Shown here: piece after piece, positions 36,684 through 44,639 of the stretch
Layout: each line of letters begins with the position of its first letter
Position numbering within the stretch: the first letter of the stretch is position 1
Assembly (NCBI RefSeq): GCF_014084105.1
Contig: NZ_CP048289.1
Location: 1,001,922 to 1,065,921 of the forward strand
Direction: 5' to 3'
Source of the DNA: Streptacidiphilus sp. P02-A3a
GTDB lineage: Bacteria > Actinomycetota > Actinomycetes > Streptomycetales > Streptomycetaceae
Length of the DNA stretch: 64,000 nucleotides
The notes under the pieces: generated by a model
What the model saw: only the letters and a program-made list of their open reading frames with translations
What the model was told of the DNA's origin: nothing
Database searches by the model: none
Program-made: the position numbers and the translations under genes

Positions 36684-37796
36684 TCAACCCTTGAGTTTCA
36701 TTGAAAGAATGCGCGTCAATTGATAAGAGCGAATTCGACGCGAGCTCAGGTCGGACGAATTTCGAATACCCGAGGTGTATTCTTCAATGATCTTCTCGAC
36801 CTCCTCGACAGTAATGCCGAGCGCAGCTGCAAGGGAAGTTACCGCGCTAGCAGATTCCCCATTCTCTCCGTTGCGTTTCTTTGATGATACGGCACGCTGG
36901 AAAAAGTCCAGAAGATCCCGAATCTGCGCCCTTTCTGTCACGCTTGCGCTGCGGAGCTCTTCGCGCAACTGCCAAGAGGCATGTAGCAGTGTGAACATGT
37001 CGACGATGTTCGACCATCTGGTCCGGCCGACCCATTTGATGGTTTCGCCGAGGATTGTTAGCAGCTCCAGAAACTCTACCGAGCGATCCTGATAGTCCTC
37101 GAAATCTGCAGAGATCGTGTCATATCGTTCGTCGAGCTCAGTTTTTTTGTTGGATAGCCCGAAGATACAGGTGCCGAAGACCTCCGCATAGAATTCAAGG
37201 TCGCCTCCTCGCTTGCGCCGCTCGCCACTGAAAACGCCCGACGTTTCGCTGATTGGGTGAGCTGCGCAGTCTTTGAGGAAATCATTGAATGGGCCGGGCA
37301 GCAGGGCATTTCGCAGCTCCTGCTCCGTGAGGACCATATTGACCCTGTTGACACGAGCGAAAACTGCACGCACAAACTCGTCGGCGAGATTGGAAAGGCG
37401 CCGAATCGGGAAGCGGTACTGGAAGAACTCTTGGCGGACATCGTCGGGAAGTTCCCTGAAGAACTTTCCTTCGAAACTCTTGCTTAGCTTCTCGTCTTCC
37501 AGTCCGTCCAGTGGGAATTTATTGGTTAGGAATTCTAGCAGGGAGGTGAGGCGCTGCTGGCCGTCGACAACGGATGCAGTTTGCTCCCCTTCTGGTGATG
37601 TCTCATATGCGAGGTAGATCTCCGGAATCGGATACCCGAGTAGGATGGTTTCCATCAGGGACACCTTGGCGCGTTCGGGCCAGACGGCCTGGCGCTGATA
37701 CTCAGGCTGGAGGATTAGCTCGCCAGATTTATCCAGTGATCGGAACTCTGCCACCGTTTTCGACTCGATCTCGAACTTGAGCCCGTGATCAGCCAT
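36684..37796 (-). CDS. DUF262-domain protein (GmrSD-N / ParB-like fold)
   Basis: A 370-residue protein. The DUF262 domain shows in 'LILQPEYQRQAVWPERAKVS', 'LLGYPIPEIYLAYE' and the nucleotide-site motif 'SVVDGQQRLTSLLEFL' (DGQQR). In GmrSD enzymes this domain couples NTP hydrolysis to a DUF1524 HNH nuclease, but no HNH domain is seen here; the C-terminal half is helical. Its start overlaps the nucleotidyltransferase stop by 8 bp, so the two form one transcript. Base composition is much lower in GC than the flanks, a sign of transfer. Probably a defence or toxin component. Confidence 0.8.
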   Translation of the reverse strand: MADHGLKFEIESKTVAEFRSLDKSGELILQPEYQRQAVWPERAKVSLMETILLGYPIPEIYLAYETSPEGEQTASVVDGQQRLTSLLEFLTNKFPLDGLEDEKLSKSFEGKFFRELPDDVRQEFFQYRFPIRRLSNLADEFVRAVFARVNRVNMVLTEQELRNALLPGPFNDFLKDCAAHPISETSGVFSGERRKRGGDLEFYAEVFGTCIFGLSNKKTELDERYDTISADFEDYQDRSVEFLELLTILGETIKWVGRTRWSNIVDMFTLLHASWQLREELRSASVTERAQIRDLLDFFQRAVSSKKRNGENGESASAVTSLAAALGITVEEVEKIIEEYTSGIRNSSDLSSRRIRSYQLTRILSMKLKG

Positions 37797-38391
37797 GATC
37801 TACGCCCTCCTCGATTGCACGATCTCTTGCGATATTAACGCTTTTTACTTGATAATTTCGGAGTGACCCGTGGTTGCGATATAGTCGATAGTTTACCTCG
37901 CAGTTGCTGAAGGTCTCGCCGAGGTCCTGGATAAAGATATCTCTTGATCGGGACCATTGCTCACCGAAGGACAGTCGAGGCAGTACGATATCAAGGGCGA
38001 TACATTCCTCGAAAACAAGCTTCCGCAAGTAGTCCTTGGTGCGGTTTGGAAATATTTTCTCAGCGATTATTCTCCGAAGTTCCCTCCAGGCTCTGTCAAA
38101 TAGTTCCGGCGAGATAACTGCAATATCTAGGTCCGAGCCGCTGTGGAACTTCCTGAAGTTCTTCTTTGGATTCAAGGAATAGCCAAGGCGAGCACTGCCG
38201 ACCAGTTGCACAGCCATTGGATCAACGCCTAGCTCGGTCGCAACGAGATGCCTCCATCTGATGTAGCTGAGCTCTTGGGGCCAAGCCGCAGGAGTTCCGT
38301 CGAATAGCCTGGCCGTCACAAAGAAATCAACTTCCCGTCCCAGTGAACTGAACTCCTTCCAGAATTCAGGTAGCCCTGAAGCATCGTTCAT
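37789..38391 (-). CDS. Nucleotidyltransferase-fold protein
   Basis: A 200-residue protein with the Pol-beta nucleotidyltransferase pattern: 'VQLVGSARLGYSLNP' then 'SGSDLDIAVISPELF' (the two metal-binding Asp), and a later possible third Asp in 'CIALDIVLPRL'. ATG at 38391 follows AGGGGAT. It lies first in a two-gene unit with the DUF262 gene. Such proteins transfer NMP groups to proteins, tRNA or small molecules and are frequent in toxin and antiphage systems. The target is unknown. AT-richer than the core genome. Confidence 0.75.
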   Translation of the reverse strand: MNDASGLPEFWKEFSSLGREVDFFVTARLFDGTPAAWPQELSYIRWRHLVATELGVDPMAVQLVGSARLGYSLNPKKNFRKFHSGSDLDIAVISPELFDRAWRELRRIIAEKIFPNRTKDYLRKLVFEECIALDIVLPRLSFGEQWSRSRDIFIQDLGETFSNCEVNYRLYRNHGSLRNYQVKSVNIARDRAIEEGVDHG

Positions 38392-38439
38392 CGTATCCCC
38401 TTGGTGAGTATCGAAATTAGCGTGCAAGTGCTACGGTCA

Positions 38440-38622
38440 TTACACCTGCGCCGCACCAAGTTGAAGGTGATGCAGTTCGGGCCGTCGCCTTGACTGCGTG
38501 GTCTCCCAGGAAATCGTGCATGAACAGTACCGCGTTTCGTCATACTCCAGGTGCAGATCTATCCGATCGGTCTCTCGATACTGATCGACACCGCTGCTGG
38601 CCCGCCAGTTTCGATCACTCAC
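38440..38622 (-). CDS. Possible small island protein
   Basis: A 60-residue frame from GTG at 38622, on the same strand as and 48 bp ahead of the nucleotidyltransferase gene. It contains '[20 protein letters not shown]' and ends '[11 protein letters not shown]'. The residue mix looks protein-like, and base composition fits the island, but there is no clear ribosome-binding site. It may be a remnant of a larger gene. Confidence 0.35.
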   Translation of the reverse strand: MSDRNWRASSGVDQYRETDRIDLHLEYDETRYCSCTISWETTQSRRRPELHHLQLGAAQV

Positions 38623-39085
38623 ATGCGCGCACCGGTGTGAGGGGCTCGACTGGGATGGCCGTTTCGTGGCAGTTGGATCTATCGGCTGCGTGTTGCCGAG
38701 GGTGGAGGTCGGCTTCAGCGAGTGGGGGTGTTGCTGTCTTCTCCCTCCTGGTGTTGCGGGGTCGGCGGCGGCGATGTTGATCGAGCATGCGGAGGGCCTC
38801 GATGCGTTGCCAGGCGGCGGGCAGTGGATGGACCCTGTGGCGGACCCCCGACGCTCTCACATTGGATCAGCTACAACAGAAGTTATACGCCGAGTAGCTG
38901 GCCTGTGTATCCCTGCCTGCGGGGGTTCCGCACCTCAGGCGGCACCGCCTCGGCTACTGCGGCACGGCTCGTGCATGCCCTGGTTATGCCCCACTGGTGA
39001 CCGTCCGACCAACCCGCACGACCCCAGGACTTGCAACCGCCCTGATGCGCCGGTTCGCTTGAACCGGCATGAGAAGGTGATCAAT
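38623..39085. other. Gene-poor right end of the island
   Basis: About 460 bp next to the right repeat with no convincing gene. Frames at 38615-38860 (-) and 38666 onward (+) lack ribosome-binding sites and similarity. Near its end are the inverted repeat at 39049-39068 and AAGG at 39074-39077, the ribosome-binding site for the restored YyaL gene. Confidence 0.5.
39049..39068. repeat. Inverted repeat next to the right island junction
   Basis: GCCGGTTC (39049-39056), GCTT, GAACCGGC (39061-39068): a perfect 8-bp stem 20 bp before the right direct repeat. It could be a recombinase arm site or a terminator. Confidence 0.55.
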
Positions 39086-41140
39086 GTGAACCGCTTGGGT
39101 GGCACGACCTCGCCGTATCTGCTTCAGCACGCCGAGAACCCGGTCGACTGGTGGCCCTGGGGGCCGGAGGCGTTCGAGGAGGCTCGGCGGCGGGATGTGC
39201 CAGTACTGCTGTCGGTCGGCTACGCCGCCTGCCACTGGTGTCATGTGATGGCACATGAGAGCTTCGAGGACGAGGCGACTGCCGCGTACGTCAATGAGCA
39301 CTTCGTTTCGGTCAAGGTGGACCGGGAGGAGCGGCCTGATGTGGATGCGGTGTACATGGAGGCGGTGCAGGCGGCCACCGGGCAGGGCGGCTGGCCGATG
39401 ACGGTGTTCCTCACCGCCGGGGGTGAGCCGTTCTACTTCGGGACCTACTTCCCGCCCGCGCCTCGGCACGGGATGCCGTCGTTCCGGCAGGTGCTGGAGG
39501 GGGTCCAGGCCGCGTGGCGGGACCGGCGGGAGGAAGTGGCCGAGGTGTCCGCGCGGATCACCGCCGATCTGGCGGGGCGCGGGGACGTCTATGGTGCGGC
39601 CGGTCAGCGGCCGCCGACGGAGGCGGAGCTGAGCGAGGCGGTGCGGGTGCTCGGCCGGGAGTTCGACGACGAGCGCGGCGGCTTCGGCGGCGCGCCGAAG
39701 TTCCCGCCGTCGATGGTGCTGGAGTTCCTGCTCCGGCACCACGCCGCGACCGGTTCGGCGGTGGCGCTGCGGATGGTCGAGCAGACCTGCGCGGCGATGG
39801 CCCTGGGCGGTATGTACGACCAACTCGGCGGCGGGTTCGCCCGCTACTCGGTGGACGCGGGGTGGGTGGTCCCGCACTTCGAGAAAATGCTGTACGACAA
39901 TGCCCTGTTGCTGCGGGTCTACCTGCACCTGTGGCGGGCCACAGGTTCCGGGCTGGCTCGGCGGGTGGCGGTGGAGACGGCGGACTTCCTGCTCGCGGAA
40001 CTCCGCACGTCGGAGGGTGGTTTCGCATCCGCGCTGGATGCCGACAGCCTCGGTCCGGACGGCCGGAACCAGGAGGGCGCCTTCTACGCCTGGACGCCTG
40101 CCCAACTCGCGGCCGTCCTCGGTCCCGAGGACGGCGCTCGGGCCGCGGCCGTGTTCGCGGTGACCAGCGAGGGGACCTTCGAGCACGGCTCGTCGGTACT
40201 CCAGCTGCCGGACGGCGACGACGGTACCGATCCGGTCTGGTTCGCCGCTGTCCGGGCCCGGTTGCTGGCCGCGCGCGCGGAGCGGCCCCGCCCGGGCCGC
40301 GACGACAAGATCGTTGCGGCTTGGAACGGTCTCGCGGTCGCCGCGCTCGCGGAGACCGGGGCGCTGCTCGACCGCCCTGACTACCTCGAAGCGGCGCTTG
40401 CCGCAGCCGAGTTGCTGGCGTCGGTGCATCTCGGCGATGACGGACGGCTGCTGCGTACCTCGCGCGACGGCCGCGCCGGAGCCAACGCGGGCGTGCTGGA
40501 GGACTACGCCGACACCGCCGAGGGCTTCCTGGCGCTGTACTCGGTCACCGGCGATCCGACCTGGCTCAGCCGCAGCGGGCTGCTGCTGGACACGGTGCTG
40601 GAGTACTTCTTCGACGAAGCATCAGGATCCTTCTACGACACCGCAGTTGACGCCGAAAAGCTGATCCGGCGGCCGCAGGATCCGACCGACAACGCGGCCC
40701 CCTCCGGCTGGACGGCCGCCGTCGGCGCGCTGCTCGGCTATGCGGCGCTGACCGGCTCCGCCCGCCACCGGGAGGCGGCGGAGGCGGGGCTCGGCGTCGT
40801 CACCGCGCTCGGCCCGCGCGCTCCGCGCTTCATCGGCTGGGGCCTCGCCATCGCCGAGGCGCTGATCGACGGCCCGCGTGAGATCGCCGTCGTCGGCCCG
40901 GCCGACGACCCGGCGACTGCTGAGCTGCACCGGACCGCGCTGCTGGCCACCGCCCCGGGAGCGGTGGTGGCTGTCGGCGAGCCCGGTGGGACGGCCGTCG
41001 CGCTGCTGGCCGACCGGCCGCTGCTGGCCGGACGCCCCACCGCTTACGTCTGCCGTCACTTCACTTGCGACAACCCCGTGAGCGACGCGGCCGCTCTCGC
41101 GGCGAAACTGCAGCGGTCGGAGTGGGAGCGGGTGGAGTAA
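39086..41140 (+). CDS. YyaL-like thioredoxin-domain protein (DUF255), restored by island end
   Basis: A 684-residue protein. The N-terminal DUF255 thioredoxin-like domain has '[18 protein letters not shown]' and the CxxC motif '[15 protein letters not shown]'. The long C-terminal part is an (alpha/alpha) barrel of glycosidase-like build ('[17 protein letters not shown]', '[17 protein letters not shown]'). The family (SPATA20/YyaL) is widespread, with unknown function. In mycobacteria it also lies downstream of mca. The start is GTG at 39086 within island DNA, with AAGG at 39074-39077; the ancestral ATG start is at 34278. The 3' end overlaps the convergent TetR gene by 80 bp. Confidence 0.88.
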   Translation: MNRLGGTTSPYLLQHAENPVDWWPWGPEAFEEARRRDVPVLLSVGYAACHWCHVMAHESFEDEATAAYVNEHFVSVKVDREERPDVDAVYMEAVQAATGQGGWPMTVFLTAGGEPFYFGTYFPPAPRHGMPSFRQVLEGVQAAWRDRREEVAEVSARITADLAGRGDVYGAAGQRPPTEAELSEAVRVLGREFDDERGGFGGAPKFPPSMVLEFLLRHHAATGSAVALRMVEQTCAAMALGGMYDQLGGGFARYSVDAGWVVPHFEKMLYDNALLLRVYLHLWRATGSGLARRVAVETADFLLAELRTSEGGFASALDADSLGPDGRNQEGAFYAWTPAQLAAVLGPEDGARAAAVFAVTSEGTFEHGSSVLQLPDGDDGTDPVWFAAVRARLLAARAERPRPGRDDKIVAAWNGLAVAALAETGALLDRPDYLEAALAAAELLASVHLGDDGRLLRTSRDGRAGANAGVLEDYADTAEGFLALYSVTGDPTWLSRSGLLLDTVLEYFFDEASGSFYDTAVDAEKLIRRPQDPTDNAAPSGWTAAVGALLGYAALTGSARHREAAEAGLGVVTALGPRAPRFIGWGLAIAEALIDGPREIAVVGPADDPATAELHRTALLATAPGAVVAVGEPGGTAVALLADRPLLAGRPTAYVCRHFTCDNPVSDAAALAAKLQRSEWERVE
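39088..39219. repeat. Right 132-bp direct repeat (attR-like)
   Basis: Identical to 34283-34414. It forms codons 2 to 45 of the restored YyaL gene, directly after the GTG start supplied by the island. Confidence 0.9.
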
Positions 41141-41768
41141 GACCGGTGGCGATCGCGCCCAGGGCCTGTTCCAGCAACTGGATCAGGTCGTCCTTGCCCT
41201 CGTGCTCCGCCCAGTACTCGACGGTCTCGCCGCTGACCGCCTGCAGGGCGGCGATCTGGACCCGCAGGCCCAGATCCTCCGGTGTTCCGCCGGTTCGCTC
41301 GGCGAACACCCGCAGCAGCATCTCCCGGGTGCGGTTCATCTCGACGTGGCTGCGGGCGCGTACCGCGGGGTTCCCCTGGAGCAGCCGTGCCCGCAGCAGC
41401 AGGTCCTCGCGTTCGTTCGCCAGTACTGCGCGCAGCGGCTGGACCATGGCCTGGAGGAGGGATTCCAGGATGGACTCGTCGGTAGGCCGGGAGCGGAGTT
41501 CGGCCTCCATGATCGGGTCGTAGTCGTCCGTGATGACCAGGTCTTCCTTGGTGGGGAAGTAGCGGAAGAAGGTGCTGGGCGAGACATCGGCGTCGGCCGC
41601 GATCTGGTCGACGGTGGTGCCCTCGTACCCCTGGGCGGCGAAGCGCCTGAAGGCCGCCGCGCGGATCGCCCGGCGGGTCTTCAGCTTCTTGCGCTCGCGC
41701 AGGCCGAGCGGAGCGGCGAGGACTTCTTCGATGTCGGCCGCTGGAATCGGCGGTGGCGCAGAGGTCAT
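41061..41768 (-). CDS. TetR-family transcriptional regulator
   Basis: A 235-residue repressor. The N-terminal HTH is '[20 protein letters not shown]' then '[20 protein letters not shown]'. The C-terminal domain is helical for ligand binding, with a basic tail ('[14 protein letters not shown]'). ATG at 41768 overlaps the MFS stop by 4 bp, so it is made with the exporter and probably controls it through the palindrome at 43482-43515. The inducer is unknown, likely a substrate of the exporter. Confidence 0.9.
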   Translation of the reverse strand: MTSAPPPIPAADIEEVLAAPLGLRERKKLKTRRAIRAAAFRRFAAQGYEGTTVDQIAADADVSPSTFFRYFPTKEDLVITDDYDPIMEAELRSRPTDESILESLLQAMVQPLRAVLANEREDLLLRARLLQGNPAVRARSHVEMNRTREMLLRVFAERTGGTPEDLGLRVQIAALQAVSGETVEYWAEHEGKDDLIQLLEQALGAIATGLTPPAPTPTAAVSPRERPRRSRGCRK

Positions 41769-43453
41769 ACCACCGATTGTCCGGGATCGGCCGGTGCGTT
41801 CGCGACTGTCCTGACGCCTGGTATCGCCTGGGCGTCGCGGCCGTCCACCTGGTCGGCGGCGCCGGTGGTGTCCGTGGTGCCCGTGGTACCGGCGGCGTGC
41901 GGCGCGTCGCCGGGCATCCTGAGAGCGATCAGGAGGGCGGAGAGGGCGGCGGCGATTCCGCAGATCAGCAGCACCGTGGCCATCCCGTGCACGAAGGCGC
42001 CGTGTGCGGAGACAGCCAGCGCGGCGTCGTGCAGCTGGTCGGCGACAGCCTGGGCGGCGGAGACGGAACCCCGCGCCTCGTGGGCGGCGGCCGGTGGCAG
42101 CCCGGTGGTGTGCAGTCGGCCGGTGTAGTCGCTGAGGAGCAGGCTGCCGAGCAGCGCCACTCCGATGGCGCTGGCGCACTGGCGCAGCGTCTGTAGCAGC
42201 CCCGAGCCGACCCCGGCGCGGTCCTCCGGCAGCACGGCCATGGCCGCGCCCATCGCCGGGACCATCGTGAAGCCCATGCCCAGGCCGAGGATGCTGAGCC
42301 AGAGCGCGGTCCAGCCGTAGCCGTCGGTGACGCTGGTACCGGCGCCCAGGAACATGGAGGCGGCCACCAGCAGCAGCCCGGTGGTGACCACGCCGCGCAC
42401 GGCCAGCCTGGCCACCAGCCGCTCCGATATCCGGGCCGCCACCAGCAGCCCGCCCATCAGCGGCATCAGCCGCACCCCGGTGCCGAGCGCGCTGTTGCCG
42501 AGCACCGACTGGAGGTACTGCGGCAGCACGAACAGCGCGCCGACCAGTACGAAGGTGACCAGCACCGTGGCCAGCGCGTTCCAGCGGTAGACCGGATTGC
42601 GCAGCAGCGTGAAGTCCAGCATCGGGTCGGTCTGGGTGCGTTCGCGCAGGATGAGGCCGGTGAGCAGGAGGACGGCGGCGGCCAGGCAGCCGACGACCGA
42701 GGCGCTGCCCCAGCCGTCCGCGGGCCCCTGGATGATGCCGTAGGTGAGCGCCGCCAGGCCGCCGACGCCGAAGGCGGCGCTGACGGCGTCGACCCGGGGG
42801 ACGGCCGGGTTGCGCGACTCGGGCACGAGCAGCAGCAGGGCGGCGATGCCGACGGCGATCAGCGGGATGTTGATCAGGAAGATCGAGCCCCACCAGAAGT
42901 GGGTGAGCAGCAGGCCGCCGATGATCGGTCCGAGCGGCATGCCGATGGCCATCCCGGCGGTCATCACGGCGACGGCCCGGGCCCGCTCGGCCGGGGGGAA
43001 GAGGCTGGGGATGATCGACATCCCCAGCGGCATGATGAAGGCCGCGCCGAGGCCCATCACCGCCCGGACCGCGATCAGGGTGCCGGCGGAGTCGGTGAGC
43101 GTGCCGACGACCGAGGCGGCGGCGAACAGGGTGAGCCCGGCGATCAGCAGTTTGCGGCGGCCGAAGCGGTCCCCGAGCAGCCCGGCCGGAAGCATCGCGG
43201 CGGCGAAGACCACCAGGTAGGCGTCGACGATCCACTGGAGCTGGCTGGTTCCGGCGTGCAGCTGGACGGCCATGTCGGGCAGGGCGACGTTGAGCACGGT
43301 GCCGTCGAAGCCGAGCACCAGGACGCTCAGGCAGATGGCGGCGAGCGCCCACCAGCGCCGGGCGACCGGGGGCGGGTCGGCGGTCGGAGCGACCGTGGCC
43401 GGTGGAGTGGGGGCGGACGGCGGGGCAGAGCTGTGGCGGGACGCGGCGGTCAT
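41765..43453 (-). CDS. MFS drug exporter, DHA2 (14-TMS, EmrB/QacA) type
   Basis: A 562-residue exporter with about 14 membrane helices. Helix 1 carries 'ICLSVLVLGFDGTVLNVALP' (motif D1 type). 'LLGDRFGRRKLLIAGLTLFA' is MFS motif A. 'VMTAGMAIGMPLGPIIGGLL' is the antiporter motif C. These mark proton-driven multidrug exporters. Start ATG at 43453 has GGAGGA ahead. First gene of an operon with the TetR gene. Confidence 0.92.
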   Translation of the reverse strand: MTAASRHSSAPPSAPTPPATVAPTADPPPVARRWWALAAICLSVLVLGFDGTVLNVALPDMAVQLHAGTSQLQWIVDAYLVVFAAAMLPAGLLGDRFGRRKLLIAGLTLFAAASVVGTLTDSAGTLIAVRAVMGLGAAFIMPLGMSIIPSLFPPAERARAVAVMTAGMAIGMPLGPIIGGLLLTHFWWGSIFLINIPLIAVGIAALLLLVPESRNPAVPRVDAVSAAFGVGGLAALTYGIIQGPADGWGSASVVGCLAAAVLLLTGLILRERTQTDPMLDFTLLRNPVYRWNALATVLVTFVLVGALFVLPQYLQSVLGNSALGTGVRLMPLMGGLLVAARISERLVARLAVRGVVTTGLLLVAASMFLGAGTSVTDGYGWTALWLSILGLGMGFTMVPAMGAAMAVLPEDRAGVGSGLLQTLRQCASAIGVALLGSLLLSDYTGRLHTTGLPPAAAHEARGSVSAAQAVADQLHDAALAVSAHGAFVHGMATVLLICGIAAALSALLIALRMPGDAPHAAGTTGTTDTTGAADQVDGRDAQAIPGVRTVANAPADPGQSVV

Positions 43454-43481
43454 GGCGATCCTCCGTGGAAGTCTGTGTCTA

Positions 43482-43515
43482 TTGACAGTAACTACCATTT
43501 GGTGGAGGCTGTCAA
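43482..43515. promoter_or_regulatory. 34-bp palindromic operator ahead of MFS/TetR operon
   Basis: TTGACAG (43482-43488) and CTGTCAA (43509-43515) are concentric with an inner ACCA-TT-TGGT (43494-43503), centred at 43498.5. On the minus strand the outer arm reads TTGACA, a perfect -35 hexamer, so repressor binding would block the promoter. Confidence 0.75.
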
Positions 43516-43544
43516 GCGCGAGCATGGAACGCGAGCATGAAGAA

Positions 43545-43573
43545 GCGCCCTCCCCCGGATCGGGGAAGGGCGC
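43545..43573. terminator. Terminator hairpin downstream of trhA
   Basis: GCGCCCTCCCCCG pairs with CGGGGAAGGGCGC across GAT (one A-C and one bulge-like mismatch). It ends trhA transcription before the MFS promoter. Confidence 0.65.
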
Positions 43574-43601
43574 GGATCGAGCGGAGGTGGAGCCGTGGTC
43601 T

Positions 43602-43672
43602 GCGAGGCGAAGGTCGGTGAAGCGACAGTCGAAGCGACGGTCGGTGAAGCGATGGTGCGTGAGGCGGTGCGG
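43602..43672. repeat. Degenerate GGTCGGTGAAGCGA repeats
   Basis: Copies of roughly GGTCGGTGAAGCGA and AGTCGAAGCGAC recur about five times between the terminator and the trhA stop. No coding or regulatory role is evident. Confidence 0.6.
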
Positions 43673-44392
43673 TCAGCCGACGGCCGTGTAGGCCACGATC
43701 GAGACTCCGATGTACTGCACGATGAACGCCGCCAGCGTGCACAGGTGGAACACCTCGTGGAAGCCGAACCAGCGGGGGGAGGGGTTGGGCCGTTTGAGGC
43801 CGTAGACCACCCCGCCCGCGCTGTAGAGCAGGCCGCCGACCACCAGCAGCACCACCACGGCCACGCCGCCGGTCCGCAGGAAGTCGGGCAGGAAGAACAC
43901 CGCCGCCCAGCCGAGGGCGATGTAGCACGGGGTGTAGAGCCAGCGCGGTGCGCCGACCCAGAACACCCGGAAGGCGATTCCGGCCAGTGCGCCGATCCAG
44001 ACCAGCCACAGCAGCAGGTGCTGTCGGCCGCCGCTGAGCAGCAGGATCGTGAACGGCGTGTAGCTGCCGGCGATGATCAGGAAGATGTTGCTGTGGTCCA
44101 GCCGCCGCAGCACCGCCTCGCCGCGCGGGCCCCAGGTGAAGCGGTGGTAGACCGCGCTGATGCCGAACAGCATCCAGGCCGAGGCCGAATAGACCGCGCA
44201 GGCGATCCTGGCCTGGGTTGAGTTGGCCAGGCAGATCAGCACGATCCCGGCGGCGACGGACGCGGGGAACATTCCCGCGTGCAGCCATCCCCGCAGTTTG
44301 GGCTTGAGTGGCGTCACCGCCGAAGCAGTGAGGGCGGGAACGGCGTTGTCGGGGACGGGCAAGGCGGCCTCCTCGGCGGTCGTTGCCGACAT
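43673..44392 (-). CDS. trhA: Hemolysin III / TrhA-family membrane protein
   Basis: A 239-residue protein with seven predicted membrane helices and the PAQR-like metal motifs: 'SAVYHRFTWGP', 'RRLDHSNIFLIIAGSYTPF' and the final 'FHEVFHLCTLAAF'. The family (YqfA/TrhA/hemolysin III) is linked to membrane-fluidity homeostasis in E. coli; hemolysis is not established here. A homologue follows the YyaL-like gene in mycobacteria. ATG at 44392. Confidence 0.9.
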   Translation of the reverse strand: MSATTAEEAALPVPDNAVPALTASAVTPLKPKLRGWLHAGMFPASVAAGIVLICLANSTQARIACAVYSASAWMLFGISAVYHRFTWGPRGEAVLRRLDHSNIFLIIAGSYTPFTILLLSGGRQHLLLWLVWIGALAGIAFRVFWVGAPRWLYTPCYIALGWAAVFFLPDFLRTGGVAVVVLLVVGGLLYSAGGVVYGLKRPNPSPRWFGFHEVFHLCTLAAFIVQYIGVSIVAYTAVG

Positions 44393-44497
44393 GCTACCTA
44401 CGGAACCGTAGGTTACTTGCTGGTAGGAGGTGTGGGCCGCGTGTGAATCGTCACGCGCGAGCGCTGCTGACCTCAGGTATTTCCGGACAAGTCACTC

Positions 44498-44524
44498 CCC
44501 GGACCGCAGAATGTGTGGTCCGGG
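44498..44524. promoter_or_regulatory. Inverted repeat in the pckG upstream region
   Basis: CCCGGACC (44498-44505) and GGTCCGGG (44517-44524) are separated by 11 nt and flanked by GTCAC-type sequence. It lies 116 bp before pckG, upstream of TAGGCT at 44574-44579, which could be a -10. It may be an operator for carbon control, or a leftover terminator. Confidence 0.4.
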
Positions 44525-44639
44525 TCACTAGCACACCGCAAGGGGCAGTATGTCGGTTTGCAGACATCGGCGTTAGGCTGCGAAGACCCTCAACCCCCGC
44601 CGCCGGATCAAGGACGATTCGGCGTGAAACGGAGCGATC

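Larger units (their letters stand above)
34283..39219. mobile_element. Genomic island inserted in the YyaL-like gene
   Basis: About 4.8 kb lie between two identical 132-bp copies of the YyaL gene 5' region (34283-34414 and 39088-39219). The left copy keeps the chromosomal start and the right copy is joined to the complete gene. This is the layout left by site-specific integration into a gene. The interior carries a DprA-like/phosphoribosyltransferase pair, a nucleotidyltransferase/DUF262 pair and two tiny frames. The part 36.5-38.5 kb is visibly lower in GC than the rest of the window. No integrase, excisionase or replication gene was recognised. Confidence 0.8.

Noticed and set aside
38615-38860. 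Minus-strand frame in the island's right end as a transposase or integrase remnant
   Set aside because: Arg-rich and without catalytic residues or recognisable motif; too weak to call.
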